Source: Sarcomyxa edulis (Eukaryota; Basidiomycota; Agaricomycetes; Agaricales; Mycenaceae). Taken from it: a stretch of DNA of 64,000 nt. A program made the position numbers and the translations under genes. The notes under the pieces are model-generated. The model ran no database searches and was not told the origin of the DNA. It saw nothing but the letters and a program-made list of their open reading frames with translations. Of the stretch, positions 11,873-23,649 are shown in pieces. The DNA lies in contig QUOL01000014.1 in NCBI GenBank assembly GCA_009761415.1, positions 806,001-870,000 of the forward strand, read 5' to 3'. Every line of letters starts with the position of its first letter. Position 1 is the first letter of the stretch.

Positions 11873-12197
11873 GGTCCTGGTAGAGTGGGTCCAAGAAGTT
11901 TATGTGGGAGATGAGCAGGAGAAGAAGAGGTGCGGCCAGTGCTTCGACATTTGAGCCTAGGATCCGGGACGTCAATTTGAGATTCGAAAATAAATCACAG
12001 GAGGTTGTTGTTGGGTGTTAGATTTGAGTGCGATCACCTTCCCGATCATAGAACAGAGGGAGGCAAGTCAAAGGCAAGTCTGGCAAGATCAAGGCAAGAT
12101 GCAAGCAAGATGTCGAAATATCATAACTCTAGTCCTCCTAGATGTGTGATTTTCATACTCGTACACAAGTGGCTATCGTCAGTAGAGTCCCTCGCTC

Positions 12198-12846
12198 CTA
12201 ACCGAAGCTTTCGTTCAACTTTCGTAAATGTTGGACAACTTTGCATAGTCGTTTATGAGCAGACCTCCAATCTACACAGCAGTGCACTTGGTAAGCCAAT
12301 GATATGCGAGGTTGTGAATACAATCCACGTACCCTTCCTTTCGCAGTCGACATTGCAGTACGGAACTTTGCAGGCTATACATTTTTTGGGAGCCGCAAGC
12401 GCGTGACATTGTGTACACTTGGTCCTATCATTTGACTGGAGGAAATCGCTCAGTCTCTTGAGCTCATCGAGACCACAGTTCAGTATCTTCGAGAGGGAAA
12501 AAGTTTGAATGAAGTAGCTTCAAAAATGATGAGACCGACGCACCGTTACATCCGATCCTTCTTCCAATCTCAAACCTCTTTGCCCGTCGATAAAGAAGTG
12601 TGGTTTGGCCTGATTGACACAAACAGTAGTTCCGCGAGGCAACTGTGCATACTCAGAAGCATTGTCATGATAAAATGCGACACAGATCGTTCTTCCTGCA
12701 AGGTCCTTTGCCTCATAAACGGGTCTGCCCCTGCTGACATTACGGGTGATCTCGCAGATGAAGCAACATCGAAGAGGTTCTGGAAGTTCTGCAAAGGTTG
12801 GGAAGTCTGGATACTCGATGTCGAGAAGGAAAGGACGAGCATGCAT
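12198..12846 (-). CDS. MYND-type zinc-finger protein, copy 2 (tandem paralogue)
   Basis: Exons 12846-12544, 12486-12333 and 12271-12198 have exactly the same lengths (303/154/74 nt) and phases as the copy downstream at 11219-11872. The start MHARPFLLDIEYPDFPTFAE matches the N-terminus of copy 1. The second exon gives ILNCGLDELKRLSDFLQSN, then CTQC, CIAC and YCNVDCERK. The last exon completes the finger (DWRSAHKRLC) and ends VVQHLRKLNESFG. All MYND ligands are kept. The two proteins have clearly diverged in sequence while intron positions are preserved, so the duplication is not very recent. Function is unknown. Confidence 0.88.
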
Positions 12847-14030
12847 GTTGTAGATGCGACAAGTTGAAAGAGCCGTCGCCGCGTCGGTACCGACAACTTA
12901 GGGGCGTTTCTCAGGGCACGCGACTCAAATTTTCCTTCCGAGTAATCTAGGGTGGCGGGTTTAAGTCAACTGTTATTAACACCTGTTATTAACACGTCAC
13001 GTTTCGGGGTTATTAACAGTTGTTAACTCGACGGGCAAAATTTTGGTGTTATTAACACCTAGACGTACTGCACGTGATAAGTACAGTAAGCCGGAGGGTA
13101 TATGGATGAAGGTGGGATCAAGATAAGATGAATGACAACTGCAAGGGTCTTGTTCGAATTTTCCGTCGGTATTTCTTACTGTCGAATGCTTCCCCGTGTC
13201 AGAAAAAAGCTGAGAAAAATCTTGGAAAATCACCGCGAATTGGCCACAAGTGTGGCTGTGCCAATACGAGACGCGTCAAATCTTTGTCAAATTCGCCTCA
13301 GTTTCTTCGAAAGAGCTACAAGTCTTGTTGAGCTCGGTGTCCTCCTAGTATTCTGAACAATGAATTTTTTTTGCGCAAGAACGGACGTTGCTATAGCTCT
13401 CCTGGGTGTGTCACGTGCCTGTTTACCCTAGGTGTTAAAAACGGTTATAAACATGGCCGAAAAAAAAAATCCGGCCTGCGGCGCGTTTATAAGCAGTGAA
13501 TAACTCCTGAGGAGTTAATCCCCGTACCCTAGAGTAATCCGGGACCAACTTGGTGCCTCAAGGCCTCATGCCCATTGCTCCAGTCGCCTCGACGTTCTTG
13601 CTTTGAGTAAGAGAGTCTTCCATGGAATAAGTACGGCTGCATGGATATTCGCCAATCATCCACCTTTCTTACCGGCCTTTGTGCGCTGACCATTATTACG
13701 CTCAGTATTTCGGGTAAACTTCGCGATATCATGTATCTGAGAACCAACCTCCCAGCTCGTGGAATATACCTGTCTGACTAACCATTTATGTGAGGATGTA
13801 AGGAGGCTGAAGTGAGTCTGACCCCGGGATGATGAATATGATGAAATTCGGCCATGGCCAAGTTTTTTTGTCATCTCGATCGTGTCCGTTATTTTCGACC
13901 GTGTTCGAGCGTTCCGACATGCTTCGACAGCAATCCCTCCTTGCTCCCAATCACCCATCTCTCTCCCACTAACTCATCTATACCAGCATCAACGAAGACT
14001 GAAGCCATCCCAGTTCCAGAGTTATCATCC
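12847..14030. other. Intergenic region with TTAACA-rich palindromes
   Basis: This 1.2-kb gap separates the MYND genes from the wax-synthase-domain gene. No ORF resembles a known family. It holds the cluster of short palindromes described at 12960-13065 and a weak inverted match near 13428. It may be a degenerate small transposable element plus the promoters of both flanking genes. Confidence 0.4.
12960..13065. repeat. Cluster of GTTATTAACA repeats
   Basis: Four copies of GTTATTAACA or a one-base variant occur within about 95 bases (near 12972, 12985, 13009 and 13048). The last forms the palindrome GGTGTTATTAACACC. About 370 bases further on, at 13428-13442, ctaggtgttaaaaac is an imperfect inverted match to gttattaacacctag at 13049-13063. 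It could be an operator-like cluster or the ends of a decayed MITE; I cannot decide. Confidence 0.45.
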
Positions 14031-15525
14031 ATGGAAGACCTATATTACGAGTTCGCACAAATACCTCTTTCTTCTACTTTATCCGACCTAACGTTCGTTT
14101 TCTCAGGATAAGCTTCGGCGCACACAAAGCCTTCCGGGCTGTAATACCAGAGCCACAGGACCGCATTCCTGTATCATGGAATATCGTCCCAGTACTCGCC
14201 TTGTCTCCCGCGCCGTTTATCTTTCTGGCCTACTTGAGCCGGAGACCAGACACCCATCTCATTCGCATGCTTCTTCTTCCGATAGTCATTCTGACATCAT
14301 TGGCACCGGCGTATGGATATAGATGGATGGTCCCTGAGCTCAATGTATACAACTGGGGTCAGAGTGAGTAATCTGCATTCTCGAAACCATGCGTACAGGA
14401 GGTTGATTGTATCACTTTCGCAGGTCTATTCGCTATCGTCTACATCGGGAAGGCACTACAGTTCGCCTTCGTAAAACAAGGAATGTTGAAGGTCGGGGAG
14501 ATCCGACCAGGCGAGATGAAGTTGAAGATGAAGGAAAAACAAGGCATGAACGGCGAGGCCGTCGCTACTACCACCCCGGAGAGCAACGCCGCACAACCTG
14601 GCCACCCATGGATTGCATCATGGTTATACGACGCGGTCGAGGTTTCCTGTGCGATGCGTGGATATGGATGGAAATTCGGTCGAGGCGTCCACCTCCCAAA
14701 AGACCCACGGCCCATGGAACGCACCTTGTTCCTCCGCGCCACATCCCTCGCATTCCTAAAGAACTTCCTGCTTCTGGACTTGTACGACTCCGCCCTAAAA
14801 TTCTTCCCGGGCGTCGGCTCCCCCCTCGGTGGGAGTATGTTCTACCCGAACTTGCCGCCCCTGCAGCGTTACCTGGTCTCCACCACTATACACATGATCA
14901 GCGGTAGCGCTCTCATGGCAGGGTTCAGCATGGTGTACGATCTCGTTACCATCATCTGCGTTGGCCTCTTGGACAACTCACCTTCATCGTGGCCTCCCAT
15001 CATAGATAACCCATGGCACTCAGACTCCATGCACGTATTCTGGTCGAAGAGATGGCACCAGCTACTTCGCCAGACGTTCTTGGTATACGGAGGATACCCC
15101 GGTCGTTGGTTGGCAGGAGACGCGGGGATGGTGTTGGGTGCTTTCATCGCTTCGGCAATGTATCATGAACTATCGATATATACTATGGGAAGAGGCTTTG
15201 ATTTCACTGTGCCGATGGTCTTCTTGTTGCAGCCTGTACTGCTGATTCTCGAGAGACTATGGAGAATAGTGACTGGCCGAAGGGTGGGAGGATGGATCGG
15301 AAGACTTTGGGTTTACTTTTTGGTCTTCATCGCTGCTCAGCCATTAGGTTCGTCATAATTTCCTCTTTTTGTCACACCACAAATCATTGATTTGGTATTT
15401 TTACAGTGGATTCTTGGCATAAACGAGGATTGGGAGGGGGGATGCTCATCCCCCCATTCATATCACCTACACGACTTGTATTGGTACCCCTCATCCAGTT
15501 AATTCTGCATAGGATCCAAGGTTGA
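14031..15525 (+). CDS. Wax-synthase-domain membrane acyltransferase
   Basis: Exons are 14031-14050, 14107-14363, 14424-15347 and 15407-15525. The first exon is only 20 nt (MEDLYYE). It is supported by a 56-nt intron with a CTAAC branch site and correct phase, although the donor GTTCGC is weak and an upstream ATG at 13854 is in the same frame. The product has eight or so hydrophobic spans and the signature FWSKRWHQLLRQTF followed by AMYHELSIY. These are the conserved blocks with the catalytic His of the wax-synthase/MBOAT-like domain. Fungal members include acyltransferases of secondary metabolism (Tri7-like) and many of unknown substrate. No biosynthetic cluster surrounds it, so the substrate is not predictable. 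Confidence 0.86.
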
Positions 15526-15653
15526 CGGGATATACGATGCGCATATAATATACTGAATACATCTTGTAATCCATCTCAACATAATATGTATCACAGTATA
15601 ATGTACAAGGGGATGATGACGATACCAATATTCCAAGCCATATCCAAGTCAAG

Positions 15654-17175
15654 TCAAACACCATGTCCCACCACACCAGCAGGCCCAAACAAAAACCTAA
15701 CAGTCCCCTCATTCCGCCCAACCAACGCAACATCAGCACCACTGTACAACGCACTAGGATCTGCACTCCCCAGCGGTTGTCTTTTCCGTGCTTCGTGCTC
15801 CGTTTCACGCATCACGATCTTTAACCGGATGAGCTGGTCCGCTTTGTATGGAACAGGGGGGAGTTGAGAGGTGGATGAGGATAGGTGTTGGTTGCGTGGG
15901 GATGGGTGGGGTGATGGAGATGATGGGGTGCTCGGAGACGTGTTTGCGGATGGGTTTTGGGCTCCTTGGATGAGGAGGTCGAGGACTACGTGGGCTATTT
16001 CTGAAAAGTACGCATCGAATCAGAAGACCCTTCGTATATATATATTCGGACGCCATCGAAACGAGCACGCACCCTCGAGATCTTCGACCTGAGCTTGAAA
16101 CTTGACCTCCCATCTTCCGTGCTTGCTTAATGTAGCGGCTATTTCGTGACTCGTGTGATATCCGGATCGGTCTGGGGATGTGGGTTGTTCGAAGGATGAG
16201 AGGAGGGAAGCGACGTAGAGGCTTCCTAGTGCCACTACGTGTGGTGGGTATTGGATTGGGACGAGTGTTCGATGGCTGTCGATGTCGTATGAAAAAAAGT
16301 TTGAGATATAGGAAGGTACAACTATACGCACCAATCTATAGCTAGTCGCCAGGCCATTTTCGTAAGCTTTTTTGTAGCTGGAAACCAATTAGTACAAAGA
16401 CGCCAGGATAGACTTGTTTGATCACATACCACCGAATGCTCTTCCGATCTTGATAACATACGGAAACGGCATTTTCGACGTGAAATTGAAGCAAATGGTT
16501 TCGAGTATGAGCCGTTCGATAGCTAAAAGCCGCTGACGATCATGTTCTACCATCTACTATCATTCTCAGTAACGCACAGCAGGCATCAATCGAAAGGGAA
16601 GCACCCACCACCTGGTCCATATTATCTACATCGATTTCTCCTCCTGGATGCTTCGACTTGGCCACCAGGTCCGGGTATCTGACTGCATAAGAAGCGGCAA
16701 GTAGTTCTCGTGGTTTCTTCAGTGTGTCGTGCATCTTCGTAGAGACGTATAAAGCAGCGAGAGATACGTCCTTGAGTAGAGCAAAGTCAGAAATCGATTC
16801 AAGAAACAGCATCGAAAGAGAACACACATAGTAGTGAAAGTCTTTCCGAGGAAAGAACAAATGGAATCGGTGGTATAAGTTCTCTGCGGTTGCAATGGTT
16901 CGTCTAGGGCTGTATATATGAGCATCATTATGAGTTCTCAGGATGAAATGAAGGAAAAGATGAGAGTGAACGTACAATCCAACTCTCGCTCCCAAAGCTT
17001 CTAGGAATCCACAAGCGTTTTGTCTGACCCTTTCTTCTTGCGTGACAGATAGTTTTCCCCGTTGTTTTTCGGAGAGATACTCGACTTCTGCGGGTGTGAA
17101 ATATGGATGGTGGTATTTCGAGGAAGAGGCGGGGAGTTGAGAAGGTGATTGTGCTCTGAGCTGGTTTGGGTCCAT
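15654..17175 (-). CDS. Cyclin, Ctk2/cyclin-K-like (CTD kinase subunit)
   Basis: The gene starts at 17175 (MDPNQLRAQSPSQLP) and ends at 15654. Joined exons give YHHPYFTPAEVEYLSEKQRG, ARVGFPRRTIATAENLYHRF, DVSLAALYVSTKMHDTLKKP, PGGEIDVDNMDQ, HDRQRLLAIERLILETICFN, AWRLAID and YPPHVVALGSLYVASLLSSF. These form two cyclin folds of the transcriptional cyclin type (Ctk2, cyclin K, cyclin L/T relatives). Such cyclins activate kinases that phosphorylate the RNA polymerase II CTD. A Pro/Ser-rich linker and a C-terminal block ending FLFGPAGVVGHGV follow. There are about seven exons. Assignment to Ctk2 rather than another transcriptional cyclin is inferred from the RRTIATAENLYHRFHLFFPR block. Confidence 0.87.
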
Positions 17176-17471
17176 GTTGTGTAGCAATTTCTAGTAGTAT
17201 GTGATAGTCCAGGCTTAACAGGTTTCTGGCTATCGCTGTGGTTAGTGGTTAGTGAGCAAGACGTGAAAGTAATTTCGATGCGCCGGTTAGAGGGTCACGT
17301 GATTCAAGTCGCGACTTCGAAAGACTATTCGCGTCGCAGCCGATAAAGTAGGTGGCGAGTACTTGAAGCAAAGTGACAAACATCATGTATGTGCAAGAGT
17401 GATACAGGAGAGGTATATTTGTAGGTATGATACAAACAGATAATTGACTGGGCTGGAAACCGAATCCTCGT

Positions 17472-19349
17472 CTACACGATACAGCGATCTGCGGGTTTAT
17501 CTTTCCATGGACAGCTTGGACCTTCCTCAGTCACAACTGTAGCTTCATCAAGATCAGTAGCCGAAAGAGATTCGACGTGGATGAAGACTTCTGGCCGTGA
17601 AAAATTGAGGTCATTCTAAAGAGATACCGGGTTGGCCATATGAGCGTAAATACGCAACTTGCATCCGATTTGGAGTAGCTCACCATCCTGACAGCAGGGT
17701 CACTTCCCTGAGCGGTACGCCGCTGTATTATAGTGTCACTGCACTGAGTTATACCGTAATTCCATCCTTTTCGTGAGTTTAGGCTTGACATCAGACTGCG
17801 CGTGAAGGAGTTAGTATGAGATGATACTAGTTCGGATAGAGGGCAGATCGTACGAGTTTGTGTATAACTTTGAGAGCGGGAAATTGAAGATCAGATGCCT
17901 GTATCCAAATTGAATTGAGCTCATGGAGTGAGGTTCAGGTATAAGTATACTCACGTCCCAGTAGGCTATATTGACATTCGTCAGAAGGGACATAATGAGG
18001 ATCACTGATGGTACTCACATCAGCGAGGAAGACTATTAGATCGACGATAGCACAGATGGCGGTCAGCATTCCGGTTTGTACGGTCACTGTATATAGACAA
18101 GGAGGTGATCAGTACAAAAAACGCGCGAGATTCTCAAGGTGTGGCGTACTTCGAATAATTCGGTCTATCAGTTCGTCGGATCCTTGAAAGCCAGTTTTGT
18201 GTTTTCTCTTAATTACAAGTCAGCGTACAAAGTCGGACGGCAAACGAGGAAAGGGTACACACAAGATAAGTTACAAGTGACGCGGTGATAATAATATCAC
18301 CGACACATTCTGCTGCTAGCCATACGATTACGACGGCCTATAGAAGTGATGAGTTGAATGGATGTAGGCTTGAGGGATATCGACATCGTATGCTTACTTT
18401 AAAATTTCGGAAGTTCACAAACAATGGGGTTTTCATGACCTCGATGGCCGTCGTTATCCCACCGACTGTTACGATGCAATGAGATGGAACATCGATGGTG
18501 ATAGATGCAGCATTAAACTCACCTCCTCCAGCGAGGGCCGAAAGCACCACAAGTCCCAGAAGCCAATTGTTGGTGGTTAGAACCTTGACGCGCCACGCAA
18601 AGAACAGCTGTACAAGGCTTGCGATGATGCCCTAGATATGATAGGTCAAAATCAATGTTCGGGTCGGTTTTTACATATGGAAAGCTTACCGTCATGGCAG
18701 GGTCTGATTTTTCACTAGCGTCAGAAAAGGCACGGTAGGATCACAAATAAATTATATGCGCACCAGTAGCAAAAACTGGCAGATATTTCGAGATCAGAGG
18801 TTATTACGGGAACAAATAGATAGACCAACTTACCCCAGTTGGCTTTGGAAAGAAACACAGCATCGTCTACGGAAAGATACAAAGTCAAAAATGAACATGA
18901 GAAGATAATGAGTTTTAGAATCCTAAAGCATACCAAAATGAGTGATGAGCGAGTCATACAGATATATCCAATCGAAAATGGTGTTCACAGTGTCAGCCAA
19001 TAGAAGTAGGAAAACCTGTATCACAGTCAGAATGCGAGGTGCGGGATGTGAGTGGCTCATAGTCTACGCACGAAGCATTTCATCCAAACTTTATCCCTAC
19101 CAATCCAGAACAGAGTCAAAATCAGCTTGGCAAGTTCGAGACAAACTAGGACAGACAGAAACATACCCTTTGAACGTCGTGAAGTACAAGTACACCTGCG
19201 TCACCATTACACCGTATAGCATGACATTGAATACGAAACCGATGAACATCGGTCCATGGCTGCATGCATCGTCAAAGTTGATTTGGTCATTCATGAACGC
19301 GGAAAGTAAGGAAGAAGTCGACGTACGCGATTTCAGCAGGTCCCTTCAT
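17472..19349 (-). CDS. DUF6534-domain membrane protein
   Basis: The first ATG is at 19349 (MKGPAEIA) and TAG is at 17472-17474. Small exons joined by phase give the family pattern: HGPMFIGFVFNVMLYGVMVT, QVYLYFTTFK, LADTVNTIFDWIYLYDSLIT, FLSKANW and IIDRIIR-like segments. Next come LIFNFPLSKLYTNS, MSSLNSRKGW and a soluble tail FSRPEVFIHVESLSATD. About seven membrane spans are expected. DUF6534 proteins are abundant in agaricomycetes and uncharacterised. A second, distantly similar family (DUF6533) sits 7 kb away on the other strand. Exact borders of the central exons (18000-18900) are only approximate. Confidence 0.82.
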
Positions 19350-22300
19350 GGGACGACGAGAAGACAGTGAGGATCGAGGCTGACAGAACTTTTGAGTGCA
19401 AGACCAAAGAGGGGCGGGGGTGATCATGAACGATCGATGGGGTCGACTTTTATATCACCTAGGGGTGTACTAGGCAGGGGCTTGCTATAACGATACCTAG
19501 GCTACAGTGACCTAGTTCTGGGCAGCAGTCTTCGAAATCTGATCGACCTTCTGACCACTAGAGGTCAATCGACTGAAGTGGCATCTAATAGCAGTGGCAA
19601 TAAAATTGTAAGAAGGAGCTCGAGCCTTGCATTCTGACAGCCATGCCCTTCCTCGGTACGCTTCATCCGAGTCGGAGAAGCTGGGGTATATGCTCGGCAG
19701 CATGTGATCCAGAGACAACAGTGAAGTAGAACGTGTATGCCCAGGTGGAGCTTTAAATGGGGGGAGGGGTGTGACTATAGGCTTTGCGGCTGGCCCAATG
19801 ACCATCGAGGATACTCGATCGCTGCTCACCTCGTCACTAGATCGTTGCCGGCGGCGCTTGCGGATGCTTACTCGCGCGAGAGTCAGTGAGGAATCCGAAA
19901 TATGATGTTAGCGGCGCGAACGCCAGTCCCCGACTTCCAACGTTCCGCAAGTCATCAGCCTGAGGTTCTCTCGGCTCTAGATCTCAGTCAGGACGACCAC
20001 GAGTGATAGGAATGGTACTGTCAACGGGTCCGACGTTATAATGGCTCTGGATTTTCGAACAATTCTCGAGGACCAAGCAATGGCCACTGGCCAGAAGCAA
20101 TCCCACAATTACCATTGAGGTGACCGCAAGGCCTCAGCGCCTCAACATCAAATGTTCATCAGTCAATGTCCACGAAGCCCCGCGAGTCTCATTCACGACG
20201 TCAAAGACAAAGGACGATGCGCGGAGCCCCTAAGGCCACACAGTCCACAAACAACCGGTCCAATGTTGGTCCAATGCAGATGGAATTCGAAAGAGTCCCA
20301 TAGAACGATTACATAAGAGCATCTGAAAAACCGCGCCCTCGACGGTAACTCTGCGATAAAACCCTCCTAGAGACTGCGTCTCATAGTCGGGGATCTTCCT
20401 CGAGCGATGTATAAACACAGTGATGATAGAATGACCAGTGGCTCGTAGACAAAAACAGAAGCAAAGAGGAGCCCCGGGTCCACATCAATCGCATCCAGTC
20501 AAAGCACAGTCCGACCTCCGTACGTAGAATGGTATACGCAGTCCAATCTGAAGTCGTTCTCCTTTCGCCACAAAGCCCGGAACGGTCAAGCCCTCTCCGT
20601 CGTGATGATCGGGATTATTCTTCGTGCACAATGGGATAGTGATGCGCGCGCCAGACTGTGTCATTAGCATGAAGCCAGATACGACTGCTACCTCTTCAGG
20701 AACCTTGGTTATCTTGCGGTCTGCCGTTAAGCTATGACGTAGCGTCCAAAGGCACTGTCAGTCTCCTCGTCATTGTCTGGGAATTGTCTTAGAGCTATCG
20801 TGAAAAAGTCCACGGAGAATGAAGTCCAGATGCCGACGTAGTGAGAGCTTTAGGCCTTCTGTAGGACACACAAACTGGGCGTTCTAGTAATTTAGAGTCA
20901 CCGCTTAGGATATGTTCAGTCCAGTCAGAATCTAAAATGCAAATGGGAACTTGACGGGAGCAAACTCACCGATACAGAGGCAAGTGAACGCCACCCAACA
21001 CGACTTACACGAATCGTTGCCGTCTTCTCGTCACCTGAGACCTGTCCAAAGCCTAGTCAGTGGGTCTTTGAACGACAAGATGAACTAAACCAAATGATGC
21101 TCAGAGTCAGCAACCGTTCATCTTGAGAAATCGACATAGAACTTCCTGAAGTACCTGGCTGGGTCGTAGAAGATGTATTGAAAATATAGGGTTCAACGGA
21201 GCGCGTTCAACGAATAGGCTTTGTAGCGGCTAGTGGCTGATGTCATTCCACTATCAGAAGGACAGGTATTTTCTTTGCGTTCCTCTTCGTGCTTGAACAA
21301 TAACAGCGCGAAATCCTGAGAAGTCTTGATAGGTCTCGTGTTGATAGGTCGACATTCTGCTGCCCCATTTGAGGTGAATGGTGGTGATAGCCTGAGTATG
21401 ATAGGAATGATATGAGGAGGCAGAATTCCAGGGCAGAAAACGTCAAGTCTCTATAGAAGGAGGGAGAGTGGCGTAGCTGAAGCTGAAGCGGGGCATCTGT
21501 CTGTTGCTGTGGCACAGTCATAACGCATGCTATCGAGGCGATGGTCTCCCCATGATCTAGCAACAGCTCGTCAAAGTGGGGAACTCGGAGAAAACGGCAC
21601 ACATAGATAGTTTGATACTTACGAATGATAGAAGCGGGAGAACCAGATGTGTATGAACTCTTTGTTATCTCTATCTGATAAATGAGATACGGCACCCTTG
21701 GATGTTCTCAACCCGAATGTCTGGGCTGGGTAAGAGAATGTGAATATGTGGGTTCAAGGAGATAGAAAAAGAAGTGTACCGGTCACCATCATGATCGTTG
21801 GCGGCCCTGTGATCTCCGTTGATTCAGTCCTTCGAATACTTATCGCAGCTGCGATGCAATACGTTGTAACCCCTGCATCGCTGGTAACGTTAAGAGAACA
21901 AGTCGGTGGCCAACGTGCGCAACTGAAACGGCGCATGAAGTTGGCAGATTCAACTGAACGTGGTGATCAAAGGCGGATTGCATTCAAAGGACGGCAACAA
22001 ATAGACAGATAGTAAAGATCCTGTCGCATAGAAATGCGATAGCTTCGTAGTTGTATGATTTGCGTTTAAACTAGAGTGAAGAAGTCAATGACGTTAACAA
22101 AAAACATGGAACATGGAAGTACCCTCAAGTAGCGTAGTCAACGATGGCCAGCTGTCGTGCTATGGTGAACCCGTGATACCCGGACCAGTAGACATTGCGA
22201 TGAAACTAGGCGTGTTGGGCGGAGGAAGAAAGGGCGTGGAGGGTCGTGGAGGACTGGTTCATGGTGAGATCAGCATGCGGCCCCGTATAAGACTAAAGTT

Positions 22301-23649
22301 GAAAAGTAGGGTTTTTAGAAGCAGCTGTTATTCGGTCCGATGAGAAGTCGGTGTCCAAGTCGCTCTCTTTCAGACTACCATACATGGAACACGATATGAC
22401 ATATCACGCGTTCCTTCGCGTGAATACGCGTAATTAGTATAACGCTGCGTGGATAACTAGCCAACAGCAAGGACAATCCTGAGGCCTAGCGAGGAGATTG
22501 GAGAGGAGTTGTATGACCGAAGCATGCGAGCTTCATGATAGATCTGTCAAGATAATCGATGGGGATACGGCATAGGAGCTACAGAGAATCATTGATCCTT
22601 TATTCTCAAAGACAGCGACGTCGGTGAAATAGACAATGCCTTCTTCGGCGACGAAAGGATGCTTGGACTGAAACTGATCAGGGTATCGGGAATGATCTTT
22701 CAGAAACGTTCCGCGTGCCAGAAATATTTCCTAGCGTGGATAATGAACGTACCATAGGCCCGTCTTGTTCTCTGTAACCGCCCAGGTGCCCCAATACGAA
22801 TATGAAAAAGAAGTCAGACTACTGGTTTGCCATAGCGAAGAGACCCAAAAATAATTGAATATAGGGCGGTGTTGGCTGGTATTGGTGCGACGGGGATAGA
22901 TAGCTAGCAGTCTTGAGATAGATAGCCATCGTCTGCTATCGTGTTATCGATCTCGAGGAAGAAAAGCCGGAGAGTGTCGGAGGTGGGGGGATCTGGGGAA
23001 ATATGTCCTGCCAGCTGAGTCGCGAGTTGGTTTGATGGACGAAGTTGAAATTGGTCCGATCATCGTTTTTACCATCTCGAATATACGCATCCCCAGCAGG
23101 TACTACTCTTCGCTTCTTTCTAGTTCTTTCTCCATTATTTCCCTGCGGCCTTTTCTTCAGCCTGAACTAGAGACATCCATTATTTCATTTAGTTCGACGA
23201 TAACAGCATCCTCCAACTTTCCCCGGAACTTGTTTCGCCCTCGACGCTCACTTGTATCCATATCGCTGCACGCCTGCCTATCTACAGCGTCAACGCCCGC
23301 GTCTGTCATTTATATCTGTACAACACCCCCCTCGGAGGTCTTACAATTGTGCTGGTCGAGCGCCATCTGATTTACTGCAATCGAAATACGTCCGTTCCGG
23401 CGTAAACACACCCGCAACGAAGGCTGTTACTCTCCACCGCCGATTGTCTCGTTTAACTTCCGGTCTTTACCTGGAAGCATTCTGCAGCTTGGCTATCTGA
23501 TTGATCTATACCCAGTCAACTGATCGCTTTCTACTGTATGTGATCATTACGCTTTCACCGCGCCTCACCGGCTACCGTTGACTCAAGACACGTTATTTAC
23601 TCAACAGGCATTATACCAAGCGCGTCAAATTTGTTGACCTACGATATCC
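19350..23649. other. Gene-poor 4.3-kb region
   Basis: No supported gene was found here. Minus-strand ORFs of 60-150 codons exist (19512-19829, 20230-20418, 20485-20670, 21243-21695) but none resembles a family and none could be joined convincingly. One stretch at about 20450-20720 (minus) stays open for more than 90 codons with reasonable composition. The last 700 bases are pyrimidine-rich and probably are the promoter and 5' leader of the downstream Cdc25 gene. The rest could be decayed gene or repeat sequence. Confidence 0.4.

Noticed and set aside
13854..14111. 85-codon ORF starting upstream of the wax-synthase-domain gene
   Set aside because: It is in frame with the chosen start but runs into a stop inside the proposed intron. 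It is mentioned only as an alternative start.
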